DNA of 64,000 nucleotides from JANPLD01 sp031426355 (GCA_031426355.1 JANPLD010000045.1:1-64000), one strand, 5' to 3'; shown: positions 28,101 to 35,601, counted from the first letter of the stretch. Notes: generated from the sequence alone by a model not told the origin. Translations and numbers: made by a program.

Positions 28101-28274
28101 GTACCAATGGCAATTGCAACCGGTGCCGGTGCTGAAGTTCAGCAACCTATAGCTACTGTCGTAATAGGTGGTATCATAACATCGACATTTCTGACCTTAC
28201 TTATAGTACCTGTACTCTATGACTGGATCGAGAATAACTCCCGACTTAAACAACTGAAAAAGGAAATCACATGA
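25119..28274 (+). CDS. Heavy-metal efflux RND pump (CzcA/CusA family)
   Basis: Proton-driven inner-membrane pump of the HME-RND family, 1051 residues. It has TM1 at about 12-30, a large porter domain, TM2-6 at about 340-540, and a second repeat with TM8-12 at about 870-1040. The transmembrane proton-relay segment reads DFGLIIDGAVVMVEN, the arrangement of CzcA-type divalent-cation exporters (Co/Zn/Cd or Ni) rather than the CusA monovalent type. The N-terminal family signature LPIDAVPDITNPQVQINT is present. It starts 3 bp after the adaptor stop, and its end overlaps the next gene by 4 bp (ATGA). Exact metal specificity cannot be read from sequence. Confidence 0.95.
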   Translation: MLEKFIETGMKNRIAVIIAMLALIVVGLWSASKLPIDAVPDITNPQVQINTSVAALAPEEVEQLVTFPIETAMSGIPDMVELRSLSKYGLSQVTMVFRDGVDIYRTRQLVTERLQSIMDELPESVSSKLAPVATGLGEIYYYSLDYTRAAKNKPATRQEQLMALSQIQQYLVKPFLRNTKGVVEVNTSGGYERQIVIQPDPARLAMRGLSMDQLADIIRENTNNSGGGYVEIGGEQLIVRAPTKVSNIDEILNLPLKFAGSAEPILLSEVATIVIGSNFRTGAATENGKEALVGATIMLADENSRLVAKAVRQRLFEIQEKLPEGVEIKTLYDRSDLVNRTIKTVEKNLAEGAILVVVVLFMLLGNWRAAFIVALVIPLSMLVAITGMVKWKLSGNLMSLGAIDFGLIIDGAVVMVENIVRRLGERQHQLGRELKPDERRREVLRSAKEVANPMFSGVLIITMVYLPILALQGIEGKMFQPMAIVVMLALGGSLVLALFLMPVLCSFLLRGRIQERDNWIITATKSFYEPLLQFGLRNKILVIMPMLLLFCISLFLFSRMGAEFIPQLDEGDFSLQLIRSNSAGLSASLELQEKSEQVLKKNFPEIKDIFSRIGTAEVATDPMNPNVADTYVMLRPRSEWRKINGDIISKEKLGDLMSNTLMSQVPGQSVMVTQPIQMRFNEIMAGSRADLVCKIFGDDYEQLEKLAGEVLAVIKSIHGGSESSFDNIGKNPSIEIHPKRDEMRMRNVHADDLNRIVETALAGKEVGTMIEGNRRSHIVVRLTEQKRTDLDAIKRLPIYTKDDYMLTLGEVAEVKLVDQPVQIAREDTQRRVSILINVKDRDTQGFVEQASRILHQKVKMPDGYYFEFGGQFKNLVEAKQRLVIVVPMALLLIFGLIYLSFRSFKQALLIFICVPLAITGGIFALYLRGMPFTISAAVGFIALSGIAVLNGIMLISFINQLRSEGRNVREAVVEGTLTRLRPKLMTALVASLGFVPMAIATGAGAEVQQPIATVVIGGIITSTFLTLLIVPVLYDWIENNSRLKQLKKEIT

Positions 28275-28714
28275 AAAAACTATATGCACTATTTGTAATA
28301 ATGGCTTTAGGCATTGCACCTTTAATAGCGGTGGATGCATATGCAGAAGTAAAAGCAGGCCCACGTAAAGGTCTTATTATGGAAATCCCAGACAAAAATG
28401 CCGAATTTTTTGTTGAGAAAGACCGCAAGATAAGCATAGCATTTTATGATTCCGCAATGAAGCCTGTTGCACCTGCAAGTGAAGTAATAACAGCAATTGC
28501 AGAAGCAACATCCGGTAAAACCAAAATGGAATTTGAAAAGCAAGGTGATAAATTTGTTTCAAAAACAGCATTACCTGAAGGAGAAAATTATCAGGTGGTA
28601 ATACAAATAAAACCTTCGGAAAATGCAAAGCCTAAAAATTTCAGAATAAAATATTTATCCCATATATGTGGGGAGTGCCACAATCCTGAGTATGCTTGTA
28701 TTTGTAGGCATTAA
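28271..28714 (+). CDS. Small exported protein with C-terminal Cys cluster, last gene of efflux operon
   Basis: A 147-residue protein with a signal peptide (residues 1-25, ending AYA). The central 100 residues look like a beta-sandwich of periplasmic accessory proteins. The extreme C-terminus is CGECHNPEYACICRH: four cysteines and two histidines within 15 residues, a likely metal-binding tail. It is translationally coupled to the pump gene by a 4-bp overlap, so it almost certainly serves the same system. Together with the CxxC protein at the operon start it brackets the pump with two Cys-rich exported proteins. Function inferred; family not recognised. Confidence 0.75.
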   Translation: MKKLYALFVIMALGIAPLIAVDAYAEVKAGPRKGLIMEIPDKNAEFFVEKDRKISIAFYDSAMKPVAPASEVITAIAEATSGKTKMEFEKQGDKFVSKTALPEGENYQVVIQIKPSENAKPKNFRIKYLSHICGECHNPEYACICRH

Positions 28715-28804
28715 TTATGATAGATAATTAATGCGGTTTTGAACAATTAAAGAAATTTTATTGAAAAGTTAGTTTATATTTATTAACTGGAATACTACTA
28801 ACAA

Positions 28805-28849
28805 TGGTGGGATCGAGAGGATTCAAACCTCCGGCCTACGGTTTAGGAA
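28805..28849 (-). repeat. Orphan 3' half of tRNA-Arg(CCT), att-site remnant
   Basis: Read on the minus strand this is TTCCTAA, the 3' anticodon stem ACCGT, a complete T arm, acceptor strand CGATCCC and ACCA. The match to the intact tRNA stops at the anticodon loop. Its acceptor complements the GGGGTCG of the 5' halves at 31214 and 46801, so it belongs to that tRNA version rather than the intact 44221 copy. Confidence 0.85.
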
Positions 28850-28967
28850 TTTAGATAATTCATTTATCCTAACCTATCAGGCTTTTGCCTAATCTATCAT
28901 AAGCAACTGAAATGTAAAACCAATCTTTTGCACCAGTTTTCTTCGGTCTTTACCGAGTACCCTGTAT

Positions 28968-29022
28968 AAAAGTTACTATACAGTTACTAATGCAAAGTTA
29001 CTAACCGGAGAAAAGTTACTAA
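28968..29022. repeat. Cluster of AGTTACTA repeats (putative integrase arm sites, type I)
   Basis: Four AGTTACTA units occur in 55 bp, beginning with the paired form AGTTACTATAnAGTTACTAA that recurs at 31346 and 46646. The 42 bp at 28981-29022 are repeated at 29338-29379 with one mismatch. The cluster lies about 120 bp from the half-tRNA at 28805, the usual distance between core and arm sites of tyrosine integrases. Confidence 0.6.
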
Positions 29023-29060
29023 TTGTACTTATCTACTTACTTTTTAGGCAAATCTTAAGA

Positions 29061-29327
29061 TTAATTTCTAATTCTAGTGTTATCTATTTCTATTGCTTTT
29101 GGTCTAAGTGGTTCCTGATAAGTACCTTCTGCCACTCTTTTTGCTATATCCTTTCCTCTTATTGCAACTTCCTCACTAGTTAAGGATATCTCGGGTGGCT
29201 CAATATTTATACCTTTATAAAAGATTATCTTGAAAGAATATAATTCATAAAATTGAAATAAAGCCTTTAAGTATGCAGGATCTTTTTCTCCGTTAGCATA
29301 TCCACTTGCTTCTGGCTTTTCTGGCAT
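29061..29327 (-). CDS. Small hypothetical protein flanked by direct repeats
   Basis: Encodes 88 residues with no signal or membrane segment, rich in Glu, Lys and Ile (for example INIEPPEISLTSEEVAIRGK). The gene sits between two 42-bp direct repeats that differ at one base, so the repeat plus gene could be a duplication unit or excisable cassette. It lies just inside the left edge of the tRNA-associated region and 64 bp downstream of the protease-like gene on the same strand. I do not recognise it. Confidence 0.5.
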   Translation of the reverse strand: MPEKPEASGYANGEKDPAYLKALFQFYELYSFKIIFYKGINIEPPEISLTSEEVAIRGKDIAKRVAEGTYQEPLRPKAIEIDNTRIRN

Positions 29328-29337
29328 AGGAGTTACC

Positions 29338-29379
29338 CAGTTACTAATGTAAAGTTACTAACCGGAGAAAAGTTACTAA
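29338..29379. repeat. Second copy of the 42-bp AGTTACTAA direct repeat
   Basis: Same 42 bases as 28981-29022 with a single C-to-T change, containing three AGTTACTAA units separated by short spacers. It is directly repeated 357 bp from the first copy. Confidence 0.8.
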
Positions 29380-29390
29380 ATACTAATATA

Positions 29391-30413
29391 TTATAATCCC
29401 AAGCCATCAGTTAGGTTATTTATTTTGCCTTTCATAACAGGGCTATATAATTTATTTACCAAAGAAGGTAGTAAAGCGTCATTGGTTACTAACTCAGATA
29501 AATTATCTCCATCCTGCTTTAAGGTATCTAAAATAGTGTTGATATTTTTTGCTATTTCAGGTGTCCAGTTTACTGCAGGATTATCCGTCATAATGCTTGA
29601 AAACCCTACTATTTCTTGATTCTCTGCTTTAAATCCTTTTAAAAATTTTATTTCTTCAGGAGTTAAGCCTTCATTATCAAAATCTTTTAATTTCTTTATG
29701 GTATTAGCGATTTCAGTATATTCATCGCAGCTTAGCTGTTTTTTTGGATCTAAAATTGCATTTTCTATTTTGGGTTTACGATCCATATTTTTATAGCCGC
29801 CTCTATTCGGCAGCCCTAATTCCTTTGCAAAGCCATCGGTAAAATCTGTAACATTTTCTTCAATTCTCTGAAAACTAGCAGTAGTTTCTCTAAGGATTTT
29901 TTCCGCACTATCTTTATCAACGCTGAACTGCTTTGCGTAGTTTTCATAGTCTCCAAATATGCCGGAAGCATGAGTAAGCTCATGAAAAAAACGCTCTATA
30001 GATGGTGAATAACTAACTTCAGGGTCAGAGGTATTTTGAGCAACCTCCTGATTAAAATTTACTACTACATAACGTATATTTTTGTGTCCAATATCTTGTG
30101 GGCGCAAAATTCCTATTCCATGCTTTTCAGCTATTTCCTCCCGTGCAAATGGCGTTATTCCAACTGGTATGAAATCAAAGCGGTTCCTTATTTCCGGGCT
30201 GGCCTGGACACTTTCATTGAATCCAAAAACTTCCAATTTTTCATTCCTGCCTGTACCATCATTAAATAATGCATTGTCCTTAATGTACTTAAATACATCT
30301 TGACCTTTATCGCTATTTTCAATGGTGCATAACCATGCTTCCAAAGCATCTCTTACTTCTGGTATAGCGCAATTTATAGTTATTACATCTTCCCAGTTTA
30401 TTTTATCCGGCAT
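29391..30413 (-). CDS. Putative zinc metalloprotease (HELTH motif, M91/NleD-like)
   Basis: A 340-residue protein without a signal peptide. Residues 144-148 are H-E-L-T-H in ERFFHELTHASG, a zincin HExxH motif. Residues 185-208 (IEENVTDF then AKELGLPNRGGY) resemble the downstream block of M91 effector proteases, in which a glutamate gives the third zinc ligand and is followed by a Leu-Pro-x-Arg-x-x-Tyr segment. M91 proteins such as NleD are injected effectors that cut host kinases. The assignment rests on short motifs, so it is a candidate. The C-terminal 120 residues are helical with no recognised domain. It lies in a mobile region, consistent with horizontal acquisition. Confidence 0.6.
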   Translation of the reverse strand: MPDKINWEDVITINCAIPEVRDALEAWLCTIENSDKGQDVFKYIKDNALFNDGTGRNEKLEVFGFNESVQASPEIRNRFDFIPVGITPFAREEIAEKHGIGILRPQDIGHKNIRYVVVNFNQEVAQNTSDPEVSYSPSIERFFHELTHASGIFGDYENYAKQFSVDKDSAEKILRETTASFQRIEENVTDFTDGFAKELGLPNRGGYKNMDRKPKIENAILDPKKQLSCDEYTEIANTIKKLKDFDNEGLTPEEIKFLKGFKAENQEIVGFSSIMTDNPAVNWTPEIAKNINTILDTLKQDGDNLSELVTNDALLPSLVNKLYSPVMKGKINNLTDGLGL

Positions 30414-30642
30414 AATTCAAATATTATATTGGAATGTAAGTTTACCACAAAAAGGTTAATATGCAGTTAATCTTAAGGTTTATTTGTATATGTTATTCAA
30501 ATTGATCATGCCAATTAGGTTATAATTTCTTTATTTATCACCACATAGCCTGCTGTATCATAACCCACTGAAACGTAGTAATATTCCCTTGTTTTTGCCT
30601 CTGGATGCAATATCTGGTGGCTATAAGGAATTATTATAAATT

Positions 30643-30714
30643 ATGCCGGTAGCACATATTACAAAGAAGTTTGTTGATGGAATTAAATATCAGGGGAAGC
30701 AGGAGTTATTCCAC
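30643..30714 (+). pseudogene. N-terminal fragment of a tyrosine integrase
   Basis: An ATG at 30643 opens a frame beginning MPVAHITKKFVDGIKYQGK, the typical start of phage/island integrases of the DUF4102 N-terminal type. After about 24 codons similarity ends and the frame soon stops, because unrelated minus-strand coding sequence begins near 30706. The rest of the integrase is missing. Confidence 0.6.
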
Positions 30715-30948
30715 GACAATAAGTCCAGCTACAAATGCCGCAATCCCTTCCGTTATGCCTAGATTTGTAAAATGCGCTAGGGTTAATGCAGGAAACTCCC
30801 AAACTGTTACGCCCTTTATTAATTCTCCAAATAAGGTATCGCGGGCGCTAACCATTTCATTTTGATACTCGCGCATTTTAGGCACCAACTCAGTAGCTAT
30901 TAATTTTGTAATAGCATCAGAAACGTTGTCGTTATTTATCTCATCCAT
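30706..30948 (-). pseudogene. Gene fragment of unknown function
   Basis: An 80-residue open frame (MDEINNDNVSDAITK onward) ending in the hydrophobic segment GIAAFVAGLIVVE. It is wedged between the integrase N-terminal fragment and the phospholipase-D fragment on the other strand, and appears cut at least at its 3' end. It may be a piece of a longer gene or a small independent gene. I do not recognise the family. Confidence 0.35.
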
Positions 30949-30956
30949 TTCAGCGG

Positions 30957-31187
30957 CTAATGGATGATGCTGGAATTCCTATCCGCATCAATCGAAAATA
31001 TTCAATAATGCATAATAAATTTCTGGTTATAGATGGCCATACCGTTGAAACAGGAAGCTTCAATTATAGCGCAAATGCGGAGAAACGTAACGCCGAGAAT
31101 GTAATAGTGATAAGAAATAATGCGAATCTGGCTAAAAGATACCTTGAAAATTGGCAGAAATTATGGAATGAAGGCGAGGATTATTAG
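30957..31187 (+). pseudogene. C-terminal fragment of a phospholipase D-like nuclease
   Basis: The frame encodes MDDAGIPIRINRKY, then the HKD motif H-N-K-F-L-V-I-D-G and GSFNYSANAEKRNAEN, which is the last third of PLD-superfamily endonucleases (Nuc type). The signal peptide and first part are absent; upstream DNA belongs to a different fragment. A related piece covering the segment just before the HKD motif (PIRINRQYS) occurs on the minus strand at 35503-35597. The stop is 27 bp before a half-tRNA-Arg, suggesting an ancestral nuclease-tRNA arrangement. Confidence 0.75.
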
Positions 31188-31213
31188 CTATCTTGAAAAG
31201 CTAATGTCAATTC

Positions 31214-31252
31214 GGGGTCGTAGCTCAGCCGGATAGAGCGGCGGTTTCCTAA
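31214..31252 (+). repeat. Orphan 5' half of tRNA-Arg(CCT), att-site remnant
   Basis: GGGGTCG acceptor strand, D arm and 5' anticodon stem of tRNA-Arg, matching until TTTCCTAA (31245-31252). It then continues as TCAGTGAGTCC instead of the tRNA 3' half. The downstream 115 bp match, in inverted orientation, the sequence next to the half-tRNA at 46763. Confidence 0.85.
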
Positions 31253-31631
31253 TCAGTGAGTCCAGAAAGTTAGGATTTTTGGATTATCCAATAATAATAA
31301 AGGCTTATCCTTCACATCATCATCACCATATTAGGCAATTTTTCAATTAGTAACTCTATAGTAACTTTTGAGATAAGATTTCAAATTAGAGCTTAACTCT
31401 ATAAGCAGATTATTATGACATAATTCTTGCAAAATTTCCTTTAACACGCAAAAGCCACTCATTGATAAATCTGGAGTAATAATATGTTATACCGATAGCT
31501 AAGCCATCGTTTTTATAGCACAAAAATCACTACGTTTCAATATATTAAGGCACCAAGGTTAAATATTAACCTTTAATTAATGATTGTGTGCTAACATAAT
31601 TATATACAATATATTAATGCAATTAATCATT
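31253..31631. other. Noncoding att flank in front of the frameshifted gene
   Basis: About 380 bp of AT-rich DNA. The first 115 bp are the inverted copy of the 46646-46762 flank, including the paired AGTTACTA site at 31346. The remainder holds no intact frame that I can support. Confidence 0.5.
31346..31369 (-). repeat. Paired AGTTACTA site, type I (inverted copy)
   Basis: On the minus strand this reads the same paired motif as 46646-46669 and 28968-28991. It lies 94 bp from the TTCCTAA core of the adjacent half-tRNA, matching the spacing seen at 46.7 kb. Confidence 0.65.
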
Positions 31632-32766
31632 ATGCCAGAAGAGTATAAATATATTTTTGATGACTCGGGAAAGTTTACCAGAATTAGAATTCCTTTAAAA
31701 GAAGGAGAAAAGAGCTATGGGTCTATAGTAATACAAAAGATGGATCTGAAATAACCTGGTTTAATTTTGCTTATCCTAATGATAGGCTACTTATTTTAAC
31801 TACTGAAGAAATTCAAAACAAAGAAGAGCCTTATTATTCGCAAGGAATAAAATCCTTTAATGAAACCTTTCCAAAAATAGAATTAGATTATGATAAATTG
31901 GAGCATGTCTTTTATACAAAAATAGAAGTTGTTACGCCTGAATTAGTAGATGCTATGTATATAAATCAAGGACTAGGTAATACGGGGATCTATCAAGAAT
32001 CCAGAGAAAAATATTATCATAAAGCAAATTATGCCAGTAAAGAGTCCAGATCAGGGGAAATGGATTTTATTAATTCTGAAAAATATACAAACTTATCAAA
32101 AGATGTTTTTGATAGAAAAGAAGATGTAAACGAAGATTTTAATTCGCCAAAACTATATGTAACGATAAGTGATAAATATAAATTGGCTCATAATCCAACT
32201 AATTTTGGAAACTTCTTATGGGGAGGAGCAACTCAGGTCTTAGGATTGGGGATGGAGCTATTTATATTGGTTCCAATTATGATGGGTTTCGTAACAATAA
32301 AGAATTAGATTCAACAGATGATCAATTATCAATTAAGGCTGGAAGAGAATATTTCCAAAGTAAAATTGGCGATAAAGCAGGAACTTTAGGTAATGATGTA
32401 TTGTTAATAAATAGAGCTCAGAAAATCTATGCAAACTGTGCGTTTGGTAACTATATAAACAATGGGACTTTAAAAGATCCTAATTATAAAGTTGAAGATC
32501 CTGATATGCTGATAAAAAATTTTGAACTTGAAAAAATGAACTCAAGTTTGAATGAAGCTATATATGCTTATGAAAGATTAAAAAAGGATAATCCTAAAAT
32601 GGCAGAATCTCTTAAAGATGAGATGGGATTTCTCCTAGAGATTACTAAAGATATTAAAAAAAATAAAATAAAACTTGCAGATGTTGTTGATGGAAATTTA
32701 CTAAATCAACATTATTCACAAACTAAAATTTTAGAGCAATCTTTAGGGTTAGGGCCTAGTAAATAA
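31632..32766 (+). pseudogene. Frameshifted gene, possible polymorphic-toxin-like protein
   Basis: Three adjacent frames together make one protein of about 377 residues. It begins MPEEYKYIFDDSGK at 31632 and shifts near 31715-31735 into the frame reading TKDGSEITWFNFAYPN. It shifts again near 32250 from GGATQVLG into IGDGAIYIGSNYDGF and ends SLGLGPSK. Two frameshifts indicate a decayed gene, unless they are assembly errors. The block NFGNFLWGGATQ followed by DSTDDQLSIKAGREYF faintly resembles C-terminal toxin domains of the type 44 polymorphic class, but this is uncertain. Confidence 0.6.
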
Positions 32767-33044
32767 TTTAATTTACATTGGTAATTAAAGCCAGCCAGGC
32801 TCAAATTGTTAGATTGCAATGCAGCATGCATACCTAAAATATGAATTATAAAAGTTAATGAAGTTAAATTTAGCTATATTCCAATTTTTCCTTCAAATAC
32901 TCTGCAACCTACTAAAGCTCTACTTAATTAAAGACCACTCTGAATGATGTAAATAAAGTTAAAATTCCTATTTTTCCATGCAACTTAACAGTCCTAGTAT
33001 TTATTGCTTGCTACGCTTACATGTACTAATAATATATGTTATAT

Positions 33045-33938
33045 ATGAAAACAGGAAAAATACATAACTACAATACAAAAAAAGGTTTTACTCTCGTAGA
33101 ATTAGCAATAGTACTGGTTATAATTGGTTTGCTTGTAGGTGGCGTACTCCAAGGTCAGGAATTGATAAAGCAGGCGCAGATCAGAAGCGTTATTTCTCAG
33201 ATGTCGGAATATGACACTGCGGTAAATACCTTCCGTGCAAAATATCAACAGATGCCCGGAGATATAAATCGTGCGGCCGCTTATGGTCTTAATTGTCCCG
33301 ACATTGGTGCACCATGTACGGCAGGAACTGAAAACATGTCAGCTTTTGTAAGTGATTTCCCTTTGATTCCAGATGGCTCTCAAGGTAACGGTGATGCAGA
33401 TGGAAGCTTGGAAACATCTAATAATGCTGCGACTAGTAATGCAAGATTTTCTTATTATTCTGGTGAAATAGCAAATTTCTGGGTGCATCTTTCCAATACC
33501 TTATTAATAAAAGGTGGTTTTACGCAAACTGATGATTGTGTAACCTGCGGCGTATCCCCAGAAATAAACTTCCCACCTGCTGCAGTAGGTAAAGGTATGA
33601 TAGCTCTAACGGAAGGTGGTCGAATATATTATGTGCTTGGAACCTCAGGTAACTATACTACTGTTGCTTTTGCTGCAGCATCTGGTTCACCTGGAACTCT
33701 TGTCACTGATGACCTTACCCCTGACGAAGCATTCGCATTTGATTCGAAATTGGATGACGGGGCTGCAAAAACAGGTGTAGTACAAACAGTATATAGATGG
33801 AATGAGAATCCTCCATACGGATTATTTACCCCTGTAACAGGCGGCACCGCAGTTACTGATTGCCATACCACCACTGGTGTATACAATCTTACAAATGATA
33901 GCAATTTATGCACACTTAAAGTTAGAGCTTCAAGCTGA
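33045..33938 (+). CDS. Type IV pilin / pseudopilin-like protein
   Basis: The start at 33045 (MKTGKIHNYNTKKGF) is preferred to the ATG 9 bp upstream. The class III leader ends K-K-G, followed by FTLVELAIVLVIIGLL, the prepilin peptidase site and membrane helix with the conserved Glu at +5. The remaining 265 residues are a globular domain with an N-terminal helix (QIRSVISQMSEYDTAVNTFR) and several paired cysteines. No other pilus or secretion gene is adjacent, so it may be an orphan pilin using a machine encoded elsewhere. It is placed among integrase remnants, implying that it moved with the island. Confidence 0.85.
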   Translation: MKTGKIHNYNTKKGFTLVELAIVLVIIGLLVGGVLQGQELIKQAQIRSVISQMSEYDTAVNTFRAKYQQMPGDINRAAAYGLNCPDIGAPCTAGTENMSAFVSDFPLIPDGSQGNGDADGSLETSNNAATSNARFSYYSGEIANFWVHLSNTLLIKGGFTQTDDCVTCGVSPEINFPPAAVGKGMIALTEGGRIYYVLGTSGNYTTVAFAAASGSPGTLVTDDLTPDEAFAFDSKLDDGAAKTGVVQTVYRWNENPPYGLFTPVTGGTAVTDCHTTTGVYNLTNDSNLCTLKVRASS

Positions 33939-34080
33939 TTATAACTTAATTCCTTCTTTCAGATAATCTGCAACTTTCTGTTGCTGAACGCTCAGGTGCT
34001 TAAGGTCTTGTTTAATATACCTAGCAGTAACGGTACTTTTTTGCTGGGGGCTGATTTGCTAGCACCTCAATATCGTAGGT
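33939..34080 (-). pseudogene. 3' remnant of a tyrosine integrase (frameshifted copy)
   Basis: The minus strand carries the same 3' integrase sequence as 35602-35756, including YIKQDLKHLSVQQQKVADYL. An extra base in an A run (GCAAAAAAGT) shifts the frame before the catalytic-tyrosine region. About 140 bp remain. Confidence 0.75.
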
Positions 34081-34156
34081 GATAACCCTGCGCTGTTGGC
34101 ATCAGTAGTGTATGTATCCCTTATTAGCCACTAATTATGTAGCAACTTGGACTAGT

Positions 34157-35386
34157 TCAAGATAACTGAGTAGTTAAACCAGCTCTATATTGCACTACCG
34201 GACTGGACGTAGGTGTTAGATCTCCAATTCTGTCATTAGTTGGCTCTGGTTCACTTAATCCATTACCCATAATTTTTTTTAATTTACTGCTAACTTCATT
34301 AAAAGTTCTTTCATCTGCGGAACGCAACTCCTTGGTAAACTGGTTGAACAATCTGAGATTTTTGTTAAAAGTAGCCTGCGCTTCTCCATCAAGGGGTCTT
34401 CCCTGAAGTATATAATTAAGGTTATCATTCATCATTTGCATACCTTGCATCGCTTCACGAATATCACTTTCATTTTTAGGTGCTTTTTCAGGATTTTCTT
34501 CAGGAATTTTTATTTTTGGTATTTTTTTATCTGTAATTATTTCAGCAGGCCTAGTTTCTTGAGTAGGTTGAACTTCTGTGGGCTTTTTATCATCGTATAT
34601 ATCTACAAGAGTTATTGGCACTTTATCTTTAGTCTTTTCAGGAGTTTTTACTTCTACCACCTCTTCTTTCTTTTCAAATTTTTTTAAAGGTGGAATTTTT
34701 ACTTTATCAAATTTTAACATCTTAAATATTTTCGGGTCATCACTTATGCCAATTTTATTGAATGTAACTGAATAGTTAAATCCCGCATCACCAGCATCCA
34801 CAATATAAGCCTCGGGAGTTGGTGTATAAATAATTGAATTTTTGTCAAGAACATCCGACTCAAAGGGTCTCCCAATATAATTGCCTCCAGGACTAAATAC
34901 GTGTATTTCTGGAACATAAGGATATTTATTTAATTTATCATCGTATTTTTTGATAAAGAAAATTTTAGACGAATTAGCGGTTATTAATGAATAAAGCTCG
35001 TTAAGCGGCTTTGTGTCATAAGCTGATTTATCATCATTCATTAAGGTACTAAAATAATCAATACTTGGCCAGAACTCTGGATCAATATTAAGACTTGCAT
35101 ACTTTTGCATGTCTGCACCATTTGAATTCGTCAGCTCAATAAGCTGGTTTGCGTTAAGTATTTGGTAAGATTTTTTTATTTCCTTGTAGGCTTTAAAATC
35201 TTTTTTTAACTGGTTTAAAGCAAATTGAGCATCATCATCAAATTTTCCATCCTGCTCAATAGCACCACCTTTTTTTCCTTTATAACCGAAAGTATTTAAT
35301 ACATATTGCAGCCTTAATATATCTGCAGTTGTTGTAGATGGATCTGTAAAATCCTTTTTTCTGATTTCATTAAAATATTTTTCCAT
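34157..35386 (-). CDS. Protein of unknown function with peptidoglycan-binding-like N-terminus
   Basis: A 409-residue protein without signal peptide. Residues 20-70 (LRLQYVLNTFGYKGKKGG followed by DGKFDDDAQFALNQL) resemble a PG_binding_1 fold: paired helices around an L-N-x-x-G-Y and a D-G-x-F-D motif. Residues 70-235 form an unrecognised domain. Residues 235-305 are a Lys/Pro/Glu-rich linker (KKFEKKEEVVEVKTPEK), and the rest is helical. It is flanked by two integrase remnants. A cell-wall-associated or injected protein is possible, but no function can be assigned. Confidence 0.65.
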   Translation of the reverse strand: MEKYFNEIRKKDFTDPSTTTADILRLQYVLNTFGYKGKKGGAIEQDGKFDDDAQFALNQLKKDFKAYKEIKKSYQILNANQLIELTNSNGADMQKYASLNIDPEFWPSIDYFSTLMNDDKSAYDTKPLNELYSLITANSSKIFFIKKYDDKLNKYPYVPEIHVFSPGGNYIGRPFESDVLDKNSIIYTPTPEAYIVDAGDAGFNYSVTFNKIGISDDPKIFKMLKFDKVKIPPLKKFEKKEEVVEVKTPEKTKDKVPITLVDIYDDKKPTEVQPTQETRPAEIITDKKIPKIKIPEENPEKAPKNESDIREAMQGMQMMNDNLNYILQGRPLDGEAQATFNKNLRLFNQFTKELRSADERTFNEVSSKLKKIMGNGLSEPEPTNDRIGDLTPTSSPVVQYRAGLTTQLS

Positions 35387-35486
35387 AAGACACCCTGTTG
35401 CATTTTTGCAAAGATACCACCTAACCTTTGGACTTCAAGCGTTATTTTATGATTTCAACACAACCTTAGGTTGTAATAACTTTTAA

Positions 35487-35502
35487 TTAGGAAACCGACG
35501 CT
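35487..35502 (-). repeat. 16-bp scar of a tRNA-Arg 5' half (att remnant)
   Basis: TTAGGAAACCGACGCT is identical to the start of the 5' half at 46763-46778, including the TTCCTAA core and the variant GCGTCGG anticodon stem. The adjoining sequence is a phospholipase-D fragment instead of the D arm, so a deletion joined them. Confidence 0.65.
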
Positions 35503-35597
35503 GAATATTGCCGGTTGATCCGAATCGGAATATCAGCATCATCTATAGCCTCAACTGCGGGATAATCCCTCTTGGCATGAGTTTTATGTTCAATTAT
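35503..35597 (-). pseudogene. Internal fragment of a phospholipase D-like nuclease
   Basis: The minus strand reads IIEHKTHAKRDYPAVEAIDD then ADIPIRINRQYS, corresponding to the region just before the HKD motif; the 30957 fragment reads MDDAGIPIRINRKYS at the equivalent place. It is truncated on both sides and directly abuts the tRNA scar, repeating the nuclease-tRNA order seen at 31 kb. Confidence 0.65.
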
Positions 35598-35601
35598 GAG
35601 C

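Noticed and set aside
28968..29379. AGTTACTAA repeats as a CRISPR array
   Set aside because: Units are 8-9 bp with spacers of 5-9 bp and no cas genes are present; spacing and length do not fit CRISPR.
31214..31290. Functional tRNA gene at 31214
   Set aside because: Only the 5' half is present; the sequence after TTTCCTAA cannot pair to complete the anticodon stem, T arm or acceptor.
35487..35502. Chance match of 16 bp
   Set aside because: I rejected chance as the explanation: the 16 bp include the TTCCTAA core and the GCGTCGG variant, and adjoin a PLD fragment as at 31 kb, so I kept it as a scar.
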